A model generated the notes under the pieces. The model had not been told where the DNA came from, ran no database searches, and was given only the letters and a program-made list of their open reading frames with translations. Below, in pieces: positions 25,983 through 35,581 of a stretch of DNA of 64,000 nt (position 1 is its first letter; every line of letters starts with the position of its first letter). The translations under genes and the position numbers were made by a program. The stretch comes from Serpens gallinarum (GTDB lineage: Bacteria > Pseudomonadota > Gammaproteobacteria > Pseudomonadales > Pseudomonadaceae): positions 430,896 to 494,895 of the forward strand of contig NZ_JACSQG010000001.1 of NCBI RefSeq assembly GCF_014836765.1. Reading direction: 5' to 3'.

Positions 25983-28049
25983 ATGTTCGCGCCCGCCAAT
26001 CACGCCCAGTTTCGCCTGAGCCTTCCCGGTGTCGAGCACGACTTCCAGGTGCTGGCCTTCACCGGCTTTGAGGCCATCAGCCAGCCCTATGCCTTCGAGC
26101 TGGAACTGGTCAGCGAGCGCGCCGATCTCGATCTGCACAGCCTGCTGCATCAGCCGGCATTCCTGACGCTGTCGTCTGCTGGCAACGGCATACATGGGCT
26201 GATCTATCGCATCGCCCAGGGCGACCCCGGTGAGCGGCTGACTCGTTATCAGTTCGGCTTGCGTCCGCACCTTGCGTACCTGGCCCACAGTTATACACAG
26301 CGCATCTTTCAGCAACTGACGGTGGAGGAGATTATCCGTCAGGTGTTCGATGCCCACAGCATGCAAGCCGACGCGTATCGTTTTCAGCTCGGCGCCACCT
26401 ATCCCGAGCGTACGTACTGCGTGCAGTACGGTGAATCCGATCTGCACTTCGTGCAGCGCCTGTGTGAGGAGGAGGGCATCCATTACCACTTCCAGCACAG
26501 TTCAGGCGGGCATGTTCTGGTCTTCGGCGACGATCAGACGCCCTTTCCGAAACTGGCGCCCACCCTGTACCAACCTGACAGCGGGCAGGTTGCCGACGAG
26601 CCGGCCATAAAACAATTCGGCGTACGTGTGGCGACGCGTACCAACCATGTGATTCGTCGCGATTACGATTTTGAAAAACCTCGCCTGCTGCTGACGGGCG
26701 AGGCCGCCGTTGAGACCGGTCCCGCGCTGGAGGATTACGGTTTTCCCGGTCGTTTCGTTGACCGCGAACGCGGCAAACACCTCAGCCAGCGCGCCTTGGA
26801 ACGCTATCGCCACGATGCTGAGTTGGCGCAGGGTGAAAGCGATCAGCCGCTGCTGGCCAGCGGACATTTCCTCGCCCTGACCGATCACTCCCGCACTGAC
26901 TGGAACGATCTCTGGCTGCTTACCGAGCTGCATCACGAGGGTAAACAGCCCCAGGTTTTGGGCGAAATGAGCAGCGACAGTCCGTCGGTCGATGGTTTTA
27001 TCCAAGGCTATCGCAACCGCTTCAGCGCTACGCCGTGGGACGCCCCGTATCGGCCCGCGTTGCAGCATCCCAAACCGCGCGTGCTGGGCAGCCAAAGCGC
27101 TGTGGTCACAGGACCCGAGGGCGAAGAGATCCACTGCGATTCTTATGGCCGCATCAAAGTTCAGTTCCATTGGGATCGCGAAGGCCAGGCCGATGACAAG
27201 ACCAGTTGCTGGCTGCGGGTAGCCAGCGGCTGGGCCGGCGACCGCTACGGTGCTTTAAGCATCCCCCGCGTGGGCATGGAAGTGCTGGTCAGCTTTCTGG
27301 AAGGCGATCCCGACCAGCCGCTGGTCACTGGCTGCCTGTACCACACCGAGAATCCGGTGCCCTACGAGCTGCCGGCAAATAAAACCCGCACAGTGTTCAA
27401 AACCCTCAGCTCGCCCGGAGGCGACGGCTTCAATGAACTGCGCATCGAAGATCGCAAAGATGCCGAGCAAATCTATATCCATGCCCAGCGCGACTGGGAG
27501 CAGCACATTCAACATGACCAGGTCGTGCACGTCGGCCACGAGCGCCACGACCGCGTCATCGCCAACAGCTACACCGAACTGAGCGCCGAAGAACACCGCA
27601 TCACCCAGGGCAACCGCCTGGTTGAGCTCAAGGCCGATGATCACCTGACCGTTAACGGCAGCCAGCATGTGAGGATCGCTACTGGGCAGTTCATCGATGC
27701 CGGTCAGGAAATTCACCTGTCCAGCGGGATGAAAGTGGTCATGGAAGCCGGCAGCGAACTCACCCTCAAGGCCGGCGGTAGCTTCGTCAAGCTGGATGCC
27801 AGCGGTGTAACGCTGGTGGGTGGGCAGGTGAAGATTAATTCCGGGGGGAATGCGGGGAGTGGTTCGGGGGCCAAGCCGGAGTTGCCCATGCTATCAGAAC
27901 AGCCCGAAGTCACTTCCTCCCCAGCGGGCACATCGAGATCCACTGATAGTTCAGCCTTGCAGGTTCAGGCACAGAAACAGGCCCTCAAAAATGCCGCACG
28001 TAATGCTCAGCCGGTCTGCGAGATTTGCCAGACGACGGAGACGGCCTGA
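25983..28049 (+). CDS. vgrG: Type VI secretion system spike protein VgrG
   Basis: VgrG trimers cap the Hcp tube and carry effectors. The 688-residue product has the gp27-like part with FRLSLPGVEHDFQVLAFTGFEAISQPY and the SDLHFVQRLCEEEGIHYHFQH motif. The gp5 OB-fold region has GRIKVQFHWDREG and CWLRVASGWAG. A beta-helix follows with MKVVMEAGSELTLKAGG. The last 45 residues form a Ser/Pro/Ala-rich tail ending PVCEICQTTETA, with a CxxC. The ATG at 25983 was chosen since upstream codons overlap hcp. The stop overlaps the DUF4123 start (TGATG). The tail has no toxin domain and probably docks the adaptor. Confidence 0.95.
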   Translation: MFAPANHAQFRLSLPGVEHDFQVLAFTGFEAISQPYAFELELVSERADLDLHSLLHQPAFLTLSSAGNGIHGLIYRIAQGDPGERLTRYQFGLRPHLAYLAHSYTQRIFQQLTVEEIIRQVFDAHSMQADAYRFQLGATYPERTYCVQYGESDLHFVQRLCEEEGIHYHFQHSSGGHVLVFGDDQTPFPKLAPTLYQPDSGQVADEPAIKQFGVRVATRTNHVIRRDYDFEKPRLLLTGEAAVETGPALEDYGFPGRFVDRERGKHLSQRALERYRHDAELAQGESDQPLLASGHFLALTDHSRTDWNDLWLLTELHHEGKQPQVLGEMSSDSPSVDGFIQGYRNRFSATPWDAPYRPALQHPKPRVLGSQSAVVTGPEGEEIHCDSYGRIKVQFHWDREGQADDKTSCWLRVASGWAGDRYGALSIPRVGMEVLVSFLEGDPDQPLVTGCLYHTENPVPYELPANKTRTVFKTLSSPGGDGFNELRIEDRKDAEQIYIHAQRDWEQHIQHDQVVHVGHERHDRVIANSYTELSAEEHRITQGNRLVELKADDHLTVNGSQHVRIATGQFIDAGQEIHLSSGMKVVMEAGSELTLKAGGSFVKLDASGVTLVGGQVKINSGGNAGSGSGAKPELPMLSEQPEVTSSPAGTSRSTDSSALQVQAQKQALKNAARNAQPVCEICQTTETA

Positions 28050-28909
28050 TGTCCAGCACGAACCATTACCTGCTTCTTGATGGCGCACAGATCGACGATC
28101 TCATGCAGCAGGTTTACCGGCTGCAAGATGCCACCGACTGCGCGCTGCTCTACCAGAAAACCCTATACGCTAGCTTGGCCGAAAGCGGTCCCGTGCTGGT
28201 TCGCACGCAGCCGGGCTCATCCTTGTTCGGGCATTTTCAAGCGCACTGGCAGACCACTGCCGGCATACACCTGGTCAGCGATGCCGAGCACGCTCATCTG
28301 CATGAACACCTGCGCAGCCTGGTTCACGCCCGGCTGGAAAACGGTGGCAGCGTCCTCTTTCGCTATTACGATCCACGTATTCTGCCGCTGTGGCTCGAAA
28401 GCCTCAGCGCTGAAGAGCGTGACTATTGCATGGGGCCCGTGGAGCGCTTCGTGATCCCCGACGAGGCAGGTCAGCCCGTCATCCTGCAGCGCACCGGGCC
28501 CGCTCGCATGCCCACGCCCTACACCGATCAGCCCTGGCTGTTGTTAAGCGCCGCGCAACTCGATCTGCTCAATCAAGCCAAGCAGGCTGAGTTCGACAAG
28601 CGCTTGTCGCAGCACCTGCAAAACCATTTTCCCGATCGGCTTGGCGCGCTGGATGCATTAGAGCAACAGCGCCTGGTCCGTTGCTGCCGGGACGGCGCCG
28701 AACTATATGGCTACGCAAGCGCTGCCGAGGTGGCGCGTTGGAGCGGCCTGGTCGTTCTGCTCGGCGACGACTTTCCCGAGGCGCCTCACCACAACCACTA
28801 CCGAGCGCTGCTCGCGCAACCCGGACGCCTGCCGGATCAGCGCCTGGAAGATGCCCTGCTGTATGCGCAGTACCAGCAGCTCCAGCTTGCCAAGGAAACC
28901 CTCGTATGA
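28049..28909 (+). CDS. DUF4123 type VI effector adaptor (Tap/TEC family)
   Basis: DUF4123 proteins act as chaperones or adaptors that load a specific effector onto its VgrG and are not themselves secreted. The 286-residue product opens MSSTNHYLLLDGAQIDDLMQQVY and contains GSSLFGHFQAHW, LRSLVHARLENGGSVLFRYYDPRILPLWLES, the usual DUF4123 core. C-terminal residues 170-286 are helical and probably bind the effector. It overlaps vgrG by one base and the effector gene by four, which fixes its partnership with both. Function is inferred from the family and this linkage. Confidence 0.9.
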   Translation: MSSTNHYLLLDGAQIDDLMQQVYRLQDATDCALLYQKTLYASLAESGPVLVRTQPGSSLFGHFQAHWQTTAGIHLVSDAEHAHLHEHLRSLVHARLENGGSVLFRYYDPRILPLWLESLSAEERDYCMGPVERFVIPDEAGQPVILQRTGPARMPTPYTDQPWLLLSAAQLDLLNQAKQAEFDKRLSQHLQNHFPDRLGALDALEQQRLVRCCRDGAELYGYASAAEVARWSGLVVLLGDDFPEAPHHNHYRALLAQPGRLPDQRLEDALLYAQYQQLQLAKETLV

Positions 28910-31900
28910 CTGCCCCCGACAATGCCTTGGCCCTGAGTCGTGCCGACCAAGCCGCTCAGGCCGGTTTTGAACGGGACGATCTGTCCAGCCCCGTCAGCGC
29001 CTGCCCAGCGCGGGAAGCCGAGCTGTTCATCGTCCCCGCACGCTATGCGCTGGCGGAAGAACAAGCCGACCATGCCTGTGCTAAACCCGGCTACACCCTC
29101 AAGAGCCAGCCCATGGCACTGCGCCGGCTGCGCCAGGGTTATCTGTATCTCTGGCACGGCCAGGGTCCGCTACGCCGATTCGGCGTCGGCAAGAACGGCT
29201 GGCTGACTGAACAGGGCCTCGATGAAGGCGACACGCCCATTGATGAAGGGAAATTGGCCGGCCTGGCCCTGGACAAGCAACACGATGCCTGGCTGATGTA
29301 CGCCGATATGCCTCTGGCCGCTGAGAGCTGCCAAAAGCTCACGGAGCCCGGCTTCCGTCAGCAACGCATGCGCCAGGTCGCACTAACCACGGTGGTGCAA
29401 CAGTTACAAGCAACTCATTGCCCAGCGTTGGCGGATGCTCAAAAACTCATTGCCGAGCTGATGCCCAGTGTGCGTGACCACGCCCTGGCGAGCGATCAAC
29501 ACCGTAACGGCGAGAAATACCATGCCGCGACCGACACCCTCGCACAACAAGCGGCCAGCAACCCTACCCCCGACACCATCAAAGCCTACGTCGACGCCAT
29601 GCGCTGGACGCGTGAACGTGAAGACGCTGCGGAGCGGCATCCCTCCGCCGAGCAGAACCTACCAGGGGAGTGGAGCACCGAGGCCTGGGATGTGCCTGCT
29701 GCCGAGGACTGGCTGGACCAAGCGACCCGCCAAGCCAGCGGCCTGTACGGTGTCTTCGCCGTGGTGGATGACCACTTGGGCGTGCTGCGCGACCTCAACC
29801 AGGCTCAAGCCACCGTCAATCAGCGTCAAGAAGACTGGGACGAGGCGAACGGTCACAAGGCCCTGCTCGCCGGCTTTATCAACAGCCTTGTAGAAGAAGA
29901 CGGCGCCGAACTGGCCAGCCAACTCTCCTACCGGTATAGGGACCGGGACCTGCAGCTCGCGCCTGAACACGGCGAGGCGCTGTTGCAGGCCCAGCGTGAC
30001 ATGCAGCCACTGTGGGCGCGCGAGACTGTCATCAACCAGCAGCAGCGCCACCAAATCGGCCATGCAGCGGCGGACGGTCTGATCGCCGATCTACATCACC
30101 AGCAGGATGCCATCCTGGCACCGCTGCGCACCTTCCTGCCCGCCGACATCGAGGGGCAATTGCGCGATCTGGTGATGACCTACCGCGCCGATAAGGCACG
30201 CCACATAAGCGGCAGCCGAAGCGGCCATCAGGTGTCTCAGCGCGTACGCCTGGAGGAAATGAAAGCCTGGGTCACCGAGGTCGCCGATGCGCATCACCGC
30301 TGGCTGAGGGAACGCCGCGAACAGATTTATGCGGACCAGGAGCATGTCCTGCCGCTGCATGGCCCGGCGCTCTGGTACGCCGACTATGACAACGCCGACC
30401 ATTGTGCGCACCTGTCCAGACTGGCGTTGGAGAGTCTCGGCCTGCTGTGCAGCACCGGCCCAGGCGTGAAAATCGCAAGCAACCTGCTGCGCAGCCCGCA
30501 GCCGAATCAGCCGTTCAGCCTGCTGGCGAGCGGTTTCACACCCACCTTGACGAATGTTCTGGACAGCGCAGGTCGCGCCAACAACCTTCAGGACGTGCTC
30601 ACCGCCCCGACCTCGGAGGCTGCCCGCGAACGGATCGCCGGGTTGGTTGCCGCTGGCAAGCTGCACTGGCTGGCCGGCCTGAACGACACCGTTGATCATC
30701 CCCTGAACGTGACGATTACCCGTCTTTCGGCGGCCTTCGCCGCTCTGCTGGAAGAACACCTCAAGGGCCTGCGCGCACTGCCCGCCACGCTTGTCGAGCA
30801 GTTTCCCAAGCCGATCCAGGCGCTACTCCTGCGCTTGCGCGCCACCCTCAACGACTTCGCCCTCGAACAAGCTCGAGACGGCCTGCGCCTGGCTGGCGAG
30901 AACGGCCGCAAACTTAGTGCCTGGGCCCTGGAGACTGGAAAGCGGATGCAGCAGGGTCTGACCCCGAATGCTCTACGCGGGGTAAACCACTACGGCGGCG
31001 TGCTGCCGTTGACCGCGCTCTTGCTCAACGGCGCAAACCTGTTTCAGCTTAGCCTGCGCGATCAGGGCCGGGGAGATGCTGGGGTTCGGGCAAGTGAACA
31101 TATTGCGGCTTTCTTCTCCACCGGTGCGGCTCTATCGGCGGCGACAGCTATGGCCTTGGGCGCTCGCGGAAAGACAGAATTTCAACGGCGTCGCTTTAAA
31201 GCGCCTACCGTCACGCTCCTGGGCGCAACCACGGGGCTCCTGGCTGCTTTCGCCAGCATCGCTGGCCTGGCAAAACTTACCTTCGAAATGCAGAAGGAAG
31301 ACGCCTATTGGACTACCGACCACTGGGCGAGGCTTGGCCGGGAAGGCGCCATGAGCGGTCTGATGGGCGTGCAAACCGGATTGGGTGGCCACGCCACCTG
31401 GATGGTAATCACCAACCAGTGGACCACCGCCCAGGCGGTGCGCTGGTTCAGCCTGCGCATGGTGCCGGTCGGCTGGCTGGTGCTGCTGGTCGAGGGGTTG
31501 TACTTCGCTTGGGACAAGTGGCTCAAGGACAGCGAGATGCAGCTGTTCCTCGAACAATGCAGCTGGGGTCAAGCACAACGTTGGGACGACTCGCCCGAGC
31601 AACGCGGCCAGGAACTGCAGGCGCTGCTCACCCTACTGTTCAAGCCCCACCTGCGGGCCGAGGGCTATGCCCAGGTCGAGCGCGTTGGCTTCGATGGTGC
31701 GGCCATCACCGGCTACCGGACCAAGGAGCTGCAGTTAACCTTACCCGGTGCCGATACCAACACCCAGCTGTACCTGTGCCTGGCCAATATCGACGGTCAC
31801 GTGGCTCGAGACTGCACCGCCGCGTTTCTGCCGTCGCTGTGCAGGGAATGGCTACCGGCCCAGCAGGGCATGGGCTTGCGCTTGAGCGGCGAGTTGCCGG

Positions 31901-32130
31901 CTCTAATGGGCACCTGGGAGCTGCGCGTGCTCTACCACAACCCGCTGGCCATGGGCAGCGGCGTGCTGGATAAAGACACACTGACTGTCGGCGGCCAGAA
32001 TGGCGTGCGCTACCTCATTCGTGGCAAGCAGGTCACTGAACACCACAGCACAGCGGGTAACCTGGCCAGTGACCGTTTACCGGCGCATAAAATCGACTCC
32101 ACTCTGCTGAAACCCAAGGAACGCACATGA
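28906..32130 (+). CDS. VasX-like type VI membrane effector (BTH_I2691-like)
   Basis: A 1074-residue predicted T6SS toxin. The N-terminus (AELFIVPARYALAEEQ then QPMALRRLRQGYLYLWHGQ) resembles the VasX N-terminal region, which is used for loading. A long helical middle (residues about 200-680) follows. The C-terminal third has hydrophobic segments near residues 697-715, 734-753, 768-790 and 855-868, then a soluble end. VasX of Vibrio cholerae disrupts inner membranes, so pore formation is the likely action; this is inference from layout. ATG 28906 overlaps the adaptor stop; the frame extends upstream inside the adaptor gene. The 3' end overlaps the immunity gene by four bases. Confidence 0.82.
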   Translation: MTAPDNALALSRADQAAQAGFERDDLSSPVSACPAREAELFIVPARYALAEEQADHACAKPGYTLKSQPMALRRLRQGYLYLWHGQGPLRRFGVGKNGWLTEQGLDEGDTPIDEGKLAGLALDKQHDAWLMYADMPLAAESCQKLTEPGFRQQRMRQVALTTVVQQLQATHCPALADAQKLIAELMPSVRDHALASDQHRNGEKYHAATDTLAQQAASNPTPDTIKAYVDAMRWTREREDAAERHPSAEQNLPGEWSTEAWDVPAAEDWLDQATRQASGLYGVFAVVDDHLGVLRDLNQAQATVNQRQEDWDEANGHKALLAGFINSLVEEDGAELASQLSYRYRDRDLQLAPEHGEALLQAQRDMQPLWARETVINQQQRHQIGHAAADGLIADLHHQQDAILAPLRTFLPADIEGQLRDLVMTYRADKARHISGSRSGHQVSQRVRLEEMKAWVTEVADAHHRWLRERREQIYADQEHVLPLHGPALWYADYDNADHCAHLSRLALESLGLLCSTGPGVKIASNLLRSPQPNQPFSLLASGFTPTLTNVLDSAGRANNLQDVLTAPTSEAARERIAGLVAAGKLHWLAGLNDTVDHPLNVTITRLSAAFAALLEEHLKGLRALPATLVEQFPKPIQALLLRLRATLNDFALEQARDGLRLAGENGRKLSAWALETGKRMQQGLTPNALRGVNHYGGVLPLTALLLNGANLFQLSLRDQGRGDAGVRASEHIAAFFSTGAALSAATAMALGARGKTEFQRRRFKAPTVTLLGATTGLLAAFASIAGLAKLTFEMQKEDAYWTTDHWARLGREGAMSGLMGVQTGLGGHATWMVITNQWTTAQAVRWFSLRMVPVGWLVLLVEGLYFAWDKWLKDSEMQLFLEQCSWGQAQRWDDSPEQRGQELQALLTLLFKPHLRAEGYAQVERVGFDGAAITGYRTKELQLTLPGADTNTQLYLCLANIDGHVARDCTAAFLPSLCREWLPAQQGMGLRLSGELPALMGTWELRVLYHNPLAMGSGVLDKDTLTVGGQNGVRYLIRGKQVTEHHSTAGNLASDRLPAHKIDSTLLKPKERT

Positions 32131-33095
32131 CCAACCACGCCGGAGAAACCCGCCAGGGGCTGCTCTGGAAACAGGAGCATCTCGCGCCCCTACCCATCCC
32201 TACCGGACAGCCCGCAAGGGATTTGCTCAACCTGATCTGGCGCAAGAACGAGGTCTACCTGGATATCGGTAGCTTTGCTATGGGGGCGGGGTGGTTGGTC
32301 CTGTCGGCCCTCAGTTTCATTGGGTTTGTTGTTGGCCTTTGGGCCATTGCTTACATGCCGCCGCCAGGGGATCTAATCATGGTTGTCCCTGCCGTAAGCT
32401 TTCTGGCTTTCATGTGGTGGCAATACAGCCGCGCTTGGCGCAAGCCCCTCGGCCCACCTCTACGTTTCAACCGCCAACGGCGCGAGGTCTGCGTCACACG
32501 CCCAGACGGCAGTTTCTGGTTTGTGCCCTGGGAGCGGGTGCATGCCGTGACCCCCAGCGCCACCCAGCTCGGTCCCTACGGAGCTGGCACCAGCGGTGCG
32601 TTGATTATTTGGCTGCCCTTGAAAGGCCAGGAGCACGAGTCCTACCACCCCGACAAGGAAGGCTGGGTGATGATGATCAGCCCGGGCGGCGGCACCTCGG
32701 CCATGGCGCAGTGGGAGTGCATTCGCAGCTTTATGGAGGTCGGACCACATGCCGTACCGGAGCCAACCGTAGTGCCCAATGCCGACATGACCCTTTCGCA
32801 AAGCTATGTGCATGACTATCGCAAGGCCGTGGCTGAGCGGGGCGCACTGCTCGCCTTTCTCTGGGAAGGGTTGGGCCAAATCGTCTTCAACGATATTTTA
32901 TTGGAATACCTACTCCGCAAGAAACTCGCCTATCTCCCTGACCTCACCGCCCCTGATGCGGTGGAATGGTCCAAGCCATTGTCCCCGGTACAGTGGGCCA
33001 AACGCTCACCGGAGCTGGAGTGGGCCATCGCCGAGCGGGAAGCGGAGCTGGCCGGCGAGGACAAGGACCAGCAACTCGAAACAGCCCAGACGTAA
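32127..33095 (+). CDS. Putative T6SS immunity protein (DUF6708-like)
   Basis: A 322-residue protein starting four bases inside the effector gene. Two hydrophobic helices are clear at about residues 49-75 and 82-99, followed by a soluble domain beginning PPLRFNRQRREVCVTRPDGSFWFVPWERVHAV. This layout resembles DUF6708 proteins that sit next to VasX/BTH_I2691-type effectors. An inner-membrane location suits protection against a pore-forming toxin arriving in the periplasm. The immunity role is inferred from position and membrane topology; no family with proven activity was recognised. Confidence 0.65.
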   Translation: MTNHAGETRQGLLWKQEHLAPLPIPTGQPARDLLNLIWRKNEVYLDIGSFAMGAGWLVLSALSFIGFVVGLWAIAYMPPPGDLIMVVPAVSFLAFMWWQYSRAWRKPLGPPLRFNRQRREVCVTRPDGSFWFVPWERVHAVTPSATQLGPYGAGTSGALIIWLPLKGQEHESYHPDKEGWVMMISPGGGTSAMAQWECIRSFMEVGPHAVPEPTVVPNADMTLSQSYVHDYRKAVAERGALLAFLWEGLGQIVFNDILLEYLLRKKLAYLPDLTAPDAVEWSKPLSPVQWAKRSPELEWAIAEREAELAGEDKDQQLETAQT

Positions 33096-33262
33096 GGGGG
33101 AATATGGAATGGACTGCGTGGCCTGTGCTATGTGATGCGCCCCCGGTCACCGAGTTTCTCTGAGCGTGATCGACGCACGGCTCCCTTGAGCGGCCAAGCA
33201 TGCGGCATCACGCTACAGAGCGGCGATTTGCCCGCACCCCCGGCAATGCTAGAGTTCGCCAC

Positions 33263-33616
33263 ATGCCTTTCTTCCGCCATCCCCATCCGTTGCTCGCCTG
33301 GACGCTGTGCGTGGGCGTGCTGCTCAGCCTGCACTTTTGTGGCCTGCACCATGGCCAGGCGAGTGGTTTGGCACTGAGTGGGCTGAAAACGGCGTTTTGT
33401 ACGGCCAGTGGAGCAGGGCCGAGTGATGGGCGAATGGCGGATGAAGGGGCGGACGATTGGCGATGCCCGCTGTGTCAAACGCCGGCTCTCAGCGATACAG
33501 GCCAGAATGCGGGATGGCGACTACCGACAGCTCGCCGCGCACCCGTTATAGCGCGCAGGCTCGGCAAGCGTTCGCCACGTCGGCGTTGGCCGATGAAACA
33601 TCCTCGAGCCCCGTAA
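33263..33616 (+). CDS. DUF2946 family protein
   Basis: A 117-residue protein with one N-terminal hydrophobic helix (LLAWTLCVGVLLSLHFCGLHHGQ) and a WRCPLCQTP segment with a CxxC pair near residue 68. DUF2946 proteins have this helix-plus-cysteine pattern and usually lie by copper genes; their function is not established. The PCuAC copper chaperone starts 62 bases downstream. The ATG at 33263 was chosen because the 21 upstream in-frame codons are not family-like. The C-terminus is rich in Arg and Pro and poorly conserved in appearance. Confidence 0.7.
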   Translation: MPFFRHPHPLLAWTLCVGVLLSLHFCGLHHGQASGLALSGLKTAFCTASGAGPSDGRMADEGADDWRCPLCQTPALSDTGQNAGWRLPTARRAPVIARRLGKRSPRRRWPMKHPRAP

Positions 33617-33678
33617 GTGGCAATGAAGACACCGGCCGTCAGGCCTCCTTCCTTCTTGCCACTCCTTGGGGAATTTCC

Positions 33679-34167
33679 ATGTCGCTGAAAAAATGTTTGT
33701 TGAGCGTTGTTTTCCTGGTCGCTGGTGGTCTGGCGCAGGCCCACAGCTATGAAGCCGGTGCTATCCATATCGACCATCCCTGGTCGCGAGCCATGCCGCC
33801 TACGGCGCCCGCCGCGGCCGCCTATTTCGTCTTGCAGAACACCGGGGCCGAGGCAGATCGTTTGCTGGGGGCTAGTACACCTGTGGCCGGCAAGGCTGAG
33901 CTGCACGAGCATGCCCATGTGGATGGCCTGATGAAGATGCACCACGTGCCTGTCGTAGATATCGGGCCAGGCGAACAGGTGGATTTTGTACCGGGGGGCT
34001 ACCATGTGATGCTCTTTGAGCTGTCGCGGCAGATGCAGGCCGGGGAGCGTTTTCCCCTGACGCTGCGTTTTGAGAAAGCAGGCGAGGTAACCGTCGAGGT
34101 TGCCGTGCAAGCCGACGCACCGCAGTCCGCTCCCGCGCAGCATGGGATGATGCACCACGCCCACTAA
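33679..34167 (+). CDS. Periplasmic copper chaperone PCu(A)C
   Basis: A 162-residue periplasmic protein with signal peptide MSLKKCLLSVVFLVAGGLAQA. It carries the PCuAC Cu(I) site: HEHAHVDGLMKMHHV supplies the His and Met ligands and GGYHVMLF the second His-x-Met pair. The His- and Met-rich end (QHGMMHHAH) may bind extra copper. PCuAC proteins deliver copper to the Cu-A centre of cytochrome oxidase or supply other cuproproteins. The gene follows the DUF2946 gene and ends in a shared terminator. The ATG at 33679 was taken because it begins the signal peptide. Confidence 0.9.
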   Translation: MSLKKCLLSVVFLVAGGLAQAHSYEAGAIHIDHPWSRAMPPTAPAAAAYFVLQNTGAEADRLLGASTPVAGKAELHEHAHVDGLMKMHHVPVVDIGPGEQVDFVPGGYHVMLFELSRQMQAGERFPLTLRFEKAGEVTVEVAVQADAPQSAPAQHGMMHHAH

Positions 34168-34208
34168 AAACGAGGGCTCCCGTACTCACGGGGGCCCTCT
34201 TCGTTTTT
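34166..34208. terminator. Bidirectional intrinsic terminator
   Basis: A GC-rich stem (GAGGGCTCCCGT with ACGGGGGCCCTC) is flanked by A5 (34166-34170) and T5 (34204-34208). It separates the convergent PCuAC gene and Hsp70-like gene and can work in both directions. Confidence 0.88.
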
Positions 34209-34237
34209 GCGTTGTGCAATCGAGCCGTTCCAGCCGC

Positions 34238-35503
34238 CTAGCCGTAGCGTTTGAAGGCTTCCAGGGCCAGGCCGCTGCCGATACCGCCGAAACTATCGCC
34301 ATCCACCAATCGTGCATTGGGCAGCAGTGTGGCGACACTGCCACGCAGAGCCGGCACGCTGCTGGAACCGCCGGTAAAAAACAGCGTGTCGACTTGGCCA
34401 GCGTTCACGCCTGCATGAGTCAGCAATTCCTCGATACCCGTACGGATGCGTTGCAGTTGGGCATCAATGGCCTGTTCGAACAGCGGTCGGCTGAGCGTGG
34501 CATTCAGGCCAGGCTCGAGGCGTGACAGGTCGATGGATCGTTGATCCTGATGGGTGAGTTCGATCTTGCTGTCTTCCACCTGGATTGCCAGCCAATGCCC
34601 GGCGCGTTGTTCGATTAGGCGGAACAGGCGGTCGATGCCGGTAGTGTCGACGATGTCGTAGCGCATGTTCTTCAGTGCCAACTGGTGCTTCTGCGCATAC
34701 ACCGCATTGATGGTGTGCCAGGTGGCCAGGTTCATGTGGGTGCTGGTGGGCATCGGCGCATCGCTCTTCATCCGGCTGCCGTAGCCGAACAGGGGCATTA
34801 CGCCCTGCAGGCTGAGCTGCTTGTCGAAGTCAGTACCACCGATGTGCACACCGCCAGTGGCGAGAATGTCGTCCTGACGTTCGGCGCTGTGCCGGCGTTG
34901 CGGGGACAGACGTACCAGAGAGAAGTCCGAGGTGCCGCCGCCAATGTCGACGATCAGAACCAACTCTTCCTTCTGGATGCCTGACTCGTAGTCGAAGGCT
35001 GCGGCGAGCGGTTCGTATTGAAAAGACACGTCCTTGAAGCCGAGCGTGCGGGCAACGGCTACCAGGGTGTCTTCAGCCTCCTGATCGGCCTTGGGGTCGT
35101 CATCGACGAAGAACACCGGACGGCCCAATACCACCTGATCGAAGCTGCGGCCAGCGGCGATTTCGGTGCGTTTTTTCAATTCGCCAATGAATAGAGCGAG
35201 GATCTGTTTGAAGGGCACGGCGCTGCCGAGCACGGTGGTCTCGCTTTTCAGCAGTTTGGAGCCCAGCAGGCTTTTCAGCGAGCGCATCAGACGGCCTTCG
35301 TAGCCGTCCAGGTATTCGTGCAGAGCCAGGCGGCCAAACGCGGGACGACGCTCTTCCTGGTTGAAGAACACCACCGAGGGCAGCGTGAACTTGCCGTCTT
35401 CCAACGCGATCAGGGGCGACTGATCAGGACGTAGCCAGCCGACGGTGGAGTTGGAGGTGCCAAAATCGATGCCGCAGGCACGGGCGGGTAGGGCGAGAGT
35501 CAT
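34238..35503 (-). CDS. YegD-like Hsp70-family protein
   Basis: A 421-residue actin-like ATPase with only the nucleotide-binding half of Hsp70. Motifs are ACGIDFGTSNSTVGW (phosphate 1) and VLIVDIGGGTSDFSLVRL (phosphate 2), with FFTGGSSSVPALR as the adenosine motif. The peptide-binding domain of DnaK is missing, and no dnaJ or grpE is nearby. The sequence and length match E. coli YegD, an Hsp70 homologue without a clear role. It is followed downstream by the shared terminator at 34166. Confidence 0.88.
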   Translation of the reverse strand: MTLALPARACGIDFGTSNSTVGWLRPDQSPLIALEDGKFTLPSVVFFNQEERRPAFGRLALHEYLDGYEGRLMRSLKSLLGSKLLKSETTVLGSAVPFKQILALFIGELKKRTEIAAGRSFDQVVLGRPVFFVDDDPKADQEAEDTLVAVARTLGFKDVSFQYEPLAAAFDYESGIQKEELVLIVDIGGGTSDFSLVRLSPQRRHSAERQDDILATGGVHIGGTDFDKQLSLQGVMPLFGYGSRMKSDAPMPTSTHMNLATWHTINAVYAQKHQLALKNMRYDIVDTTGIDRLFRLIEQRAGHWLAIQVEDSKIELTHQDQRSIDLSRLEPGLNATLSRPLFEQAIDAQLQRIRTGIEELLTHAGVNAGQVDTLFFTGGSSSVPALRGSVATLLPNARLVDGDSFGGIGSGLALEAFKRYG

Positions 35504-35581
35504 GGATCAACAGTCTGTGCAGTCAAACGGGCGCGCAGTGTAGGCGAGAGTGATGTTCAGACGAAGCGGGCACGCGCTTGA

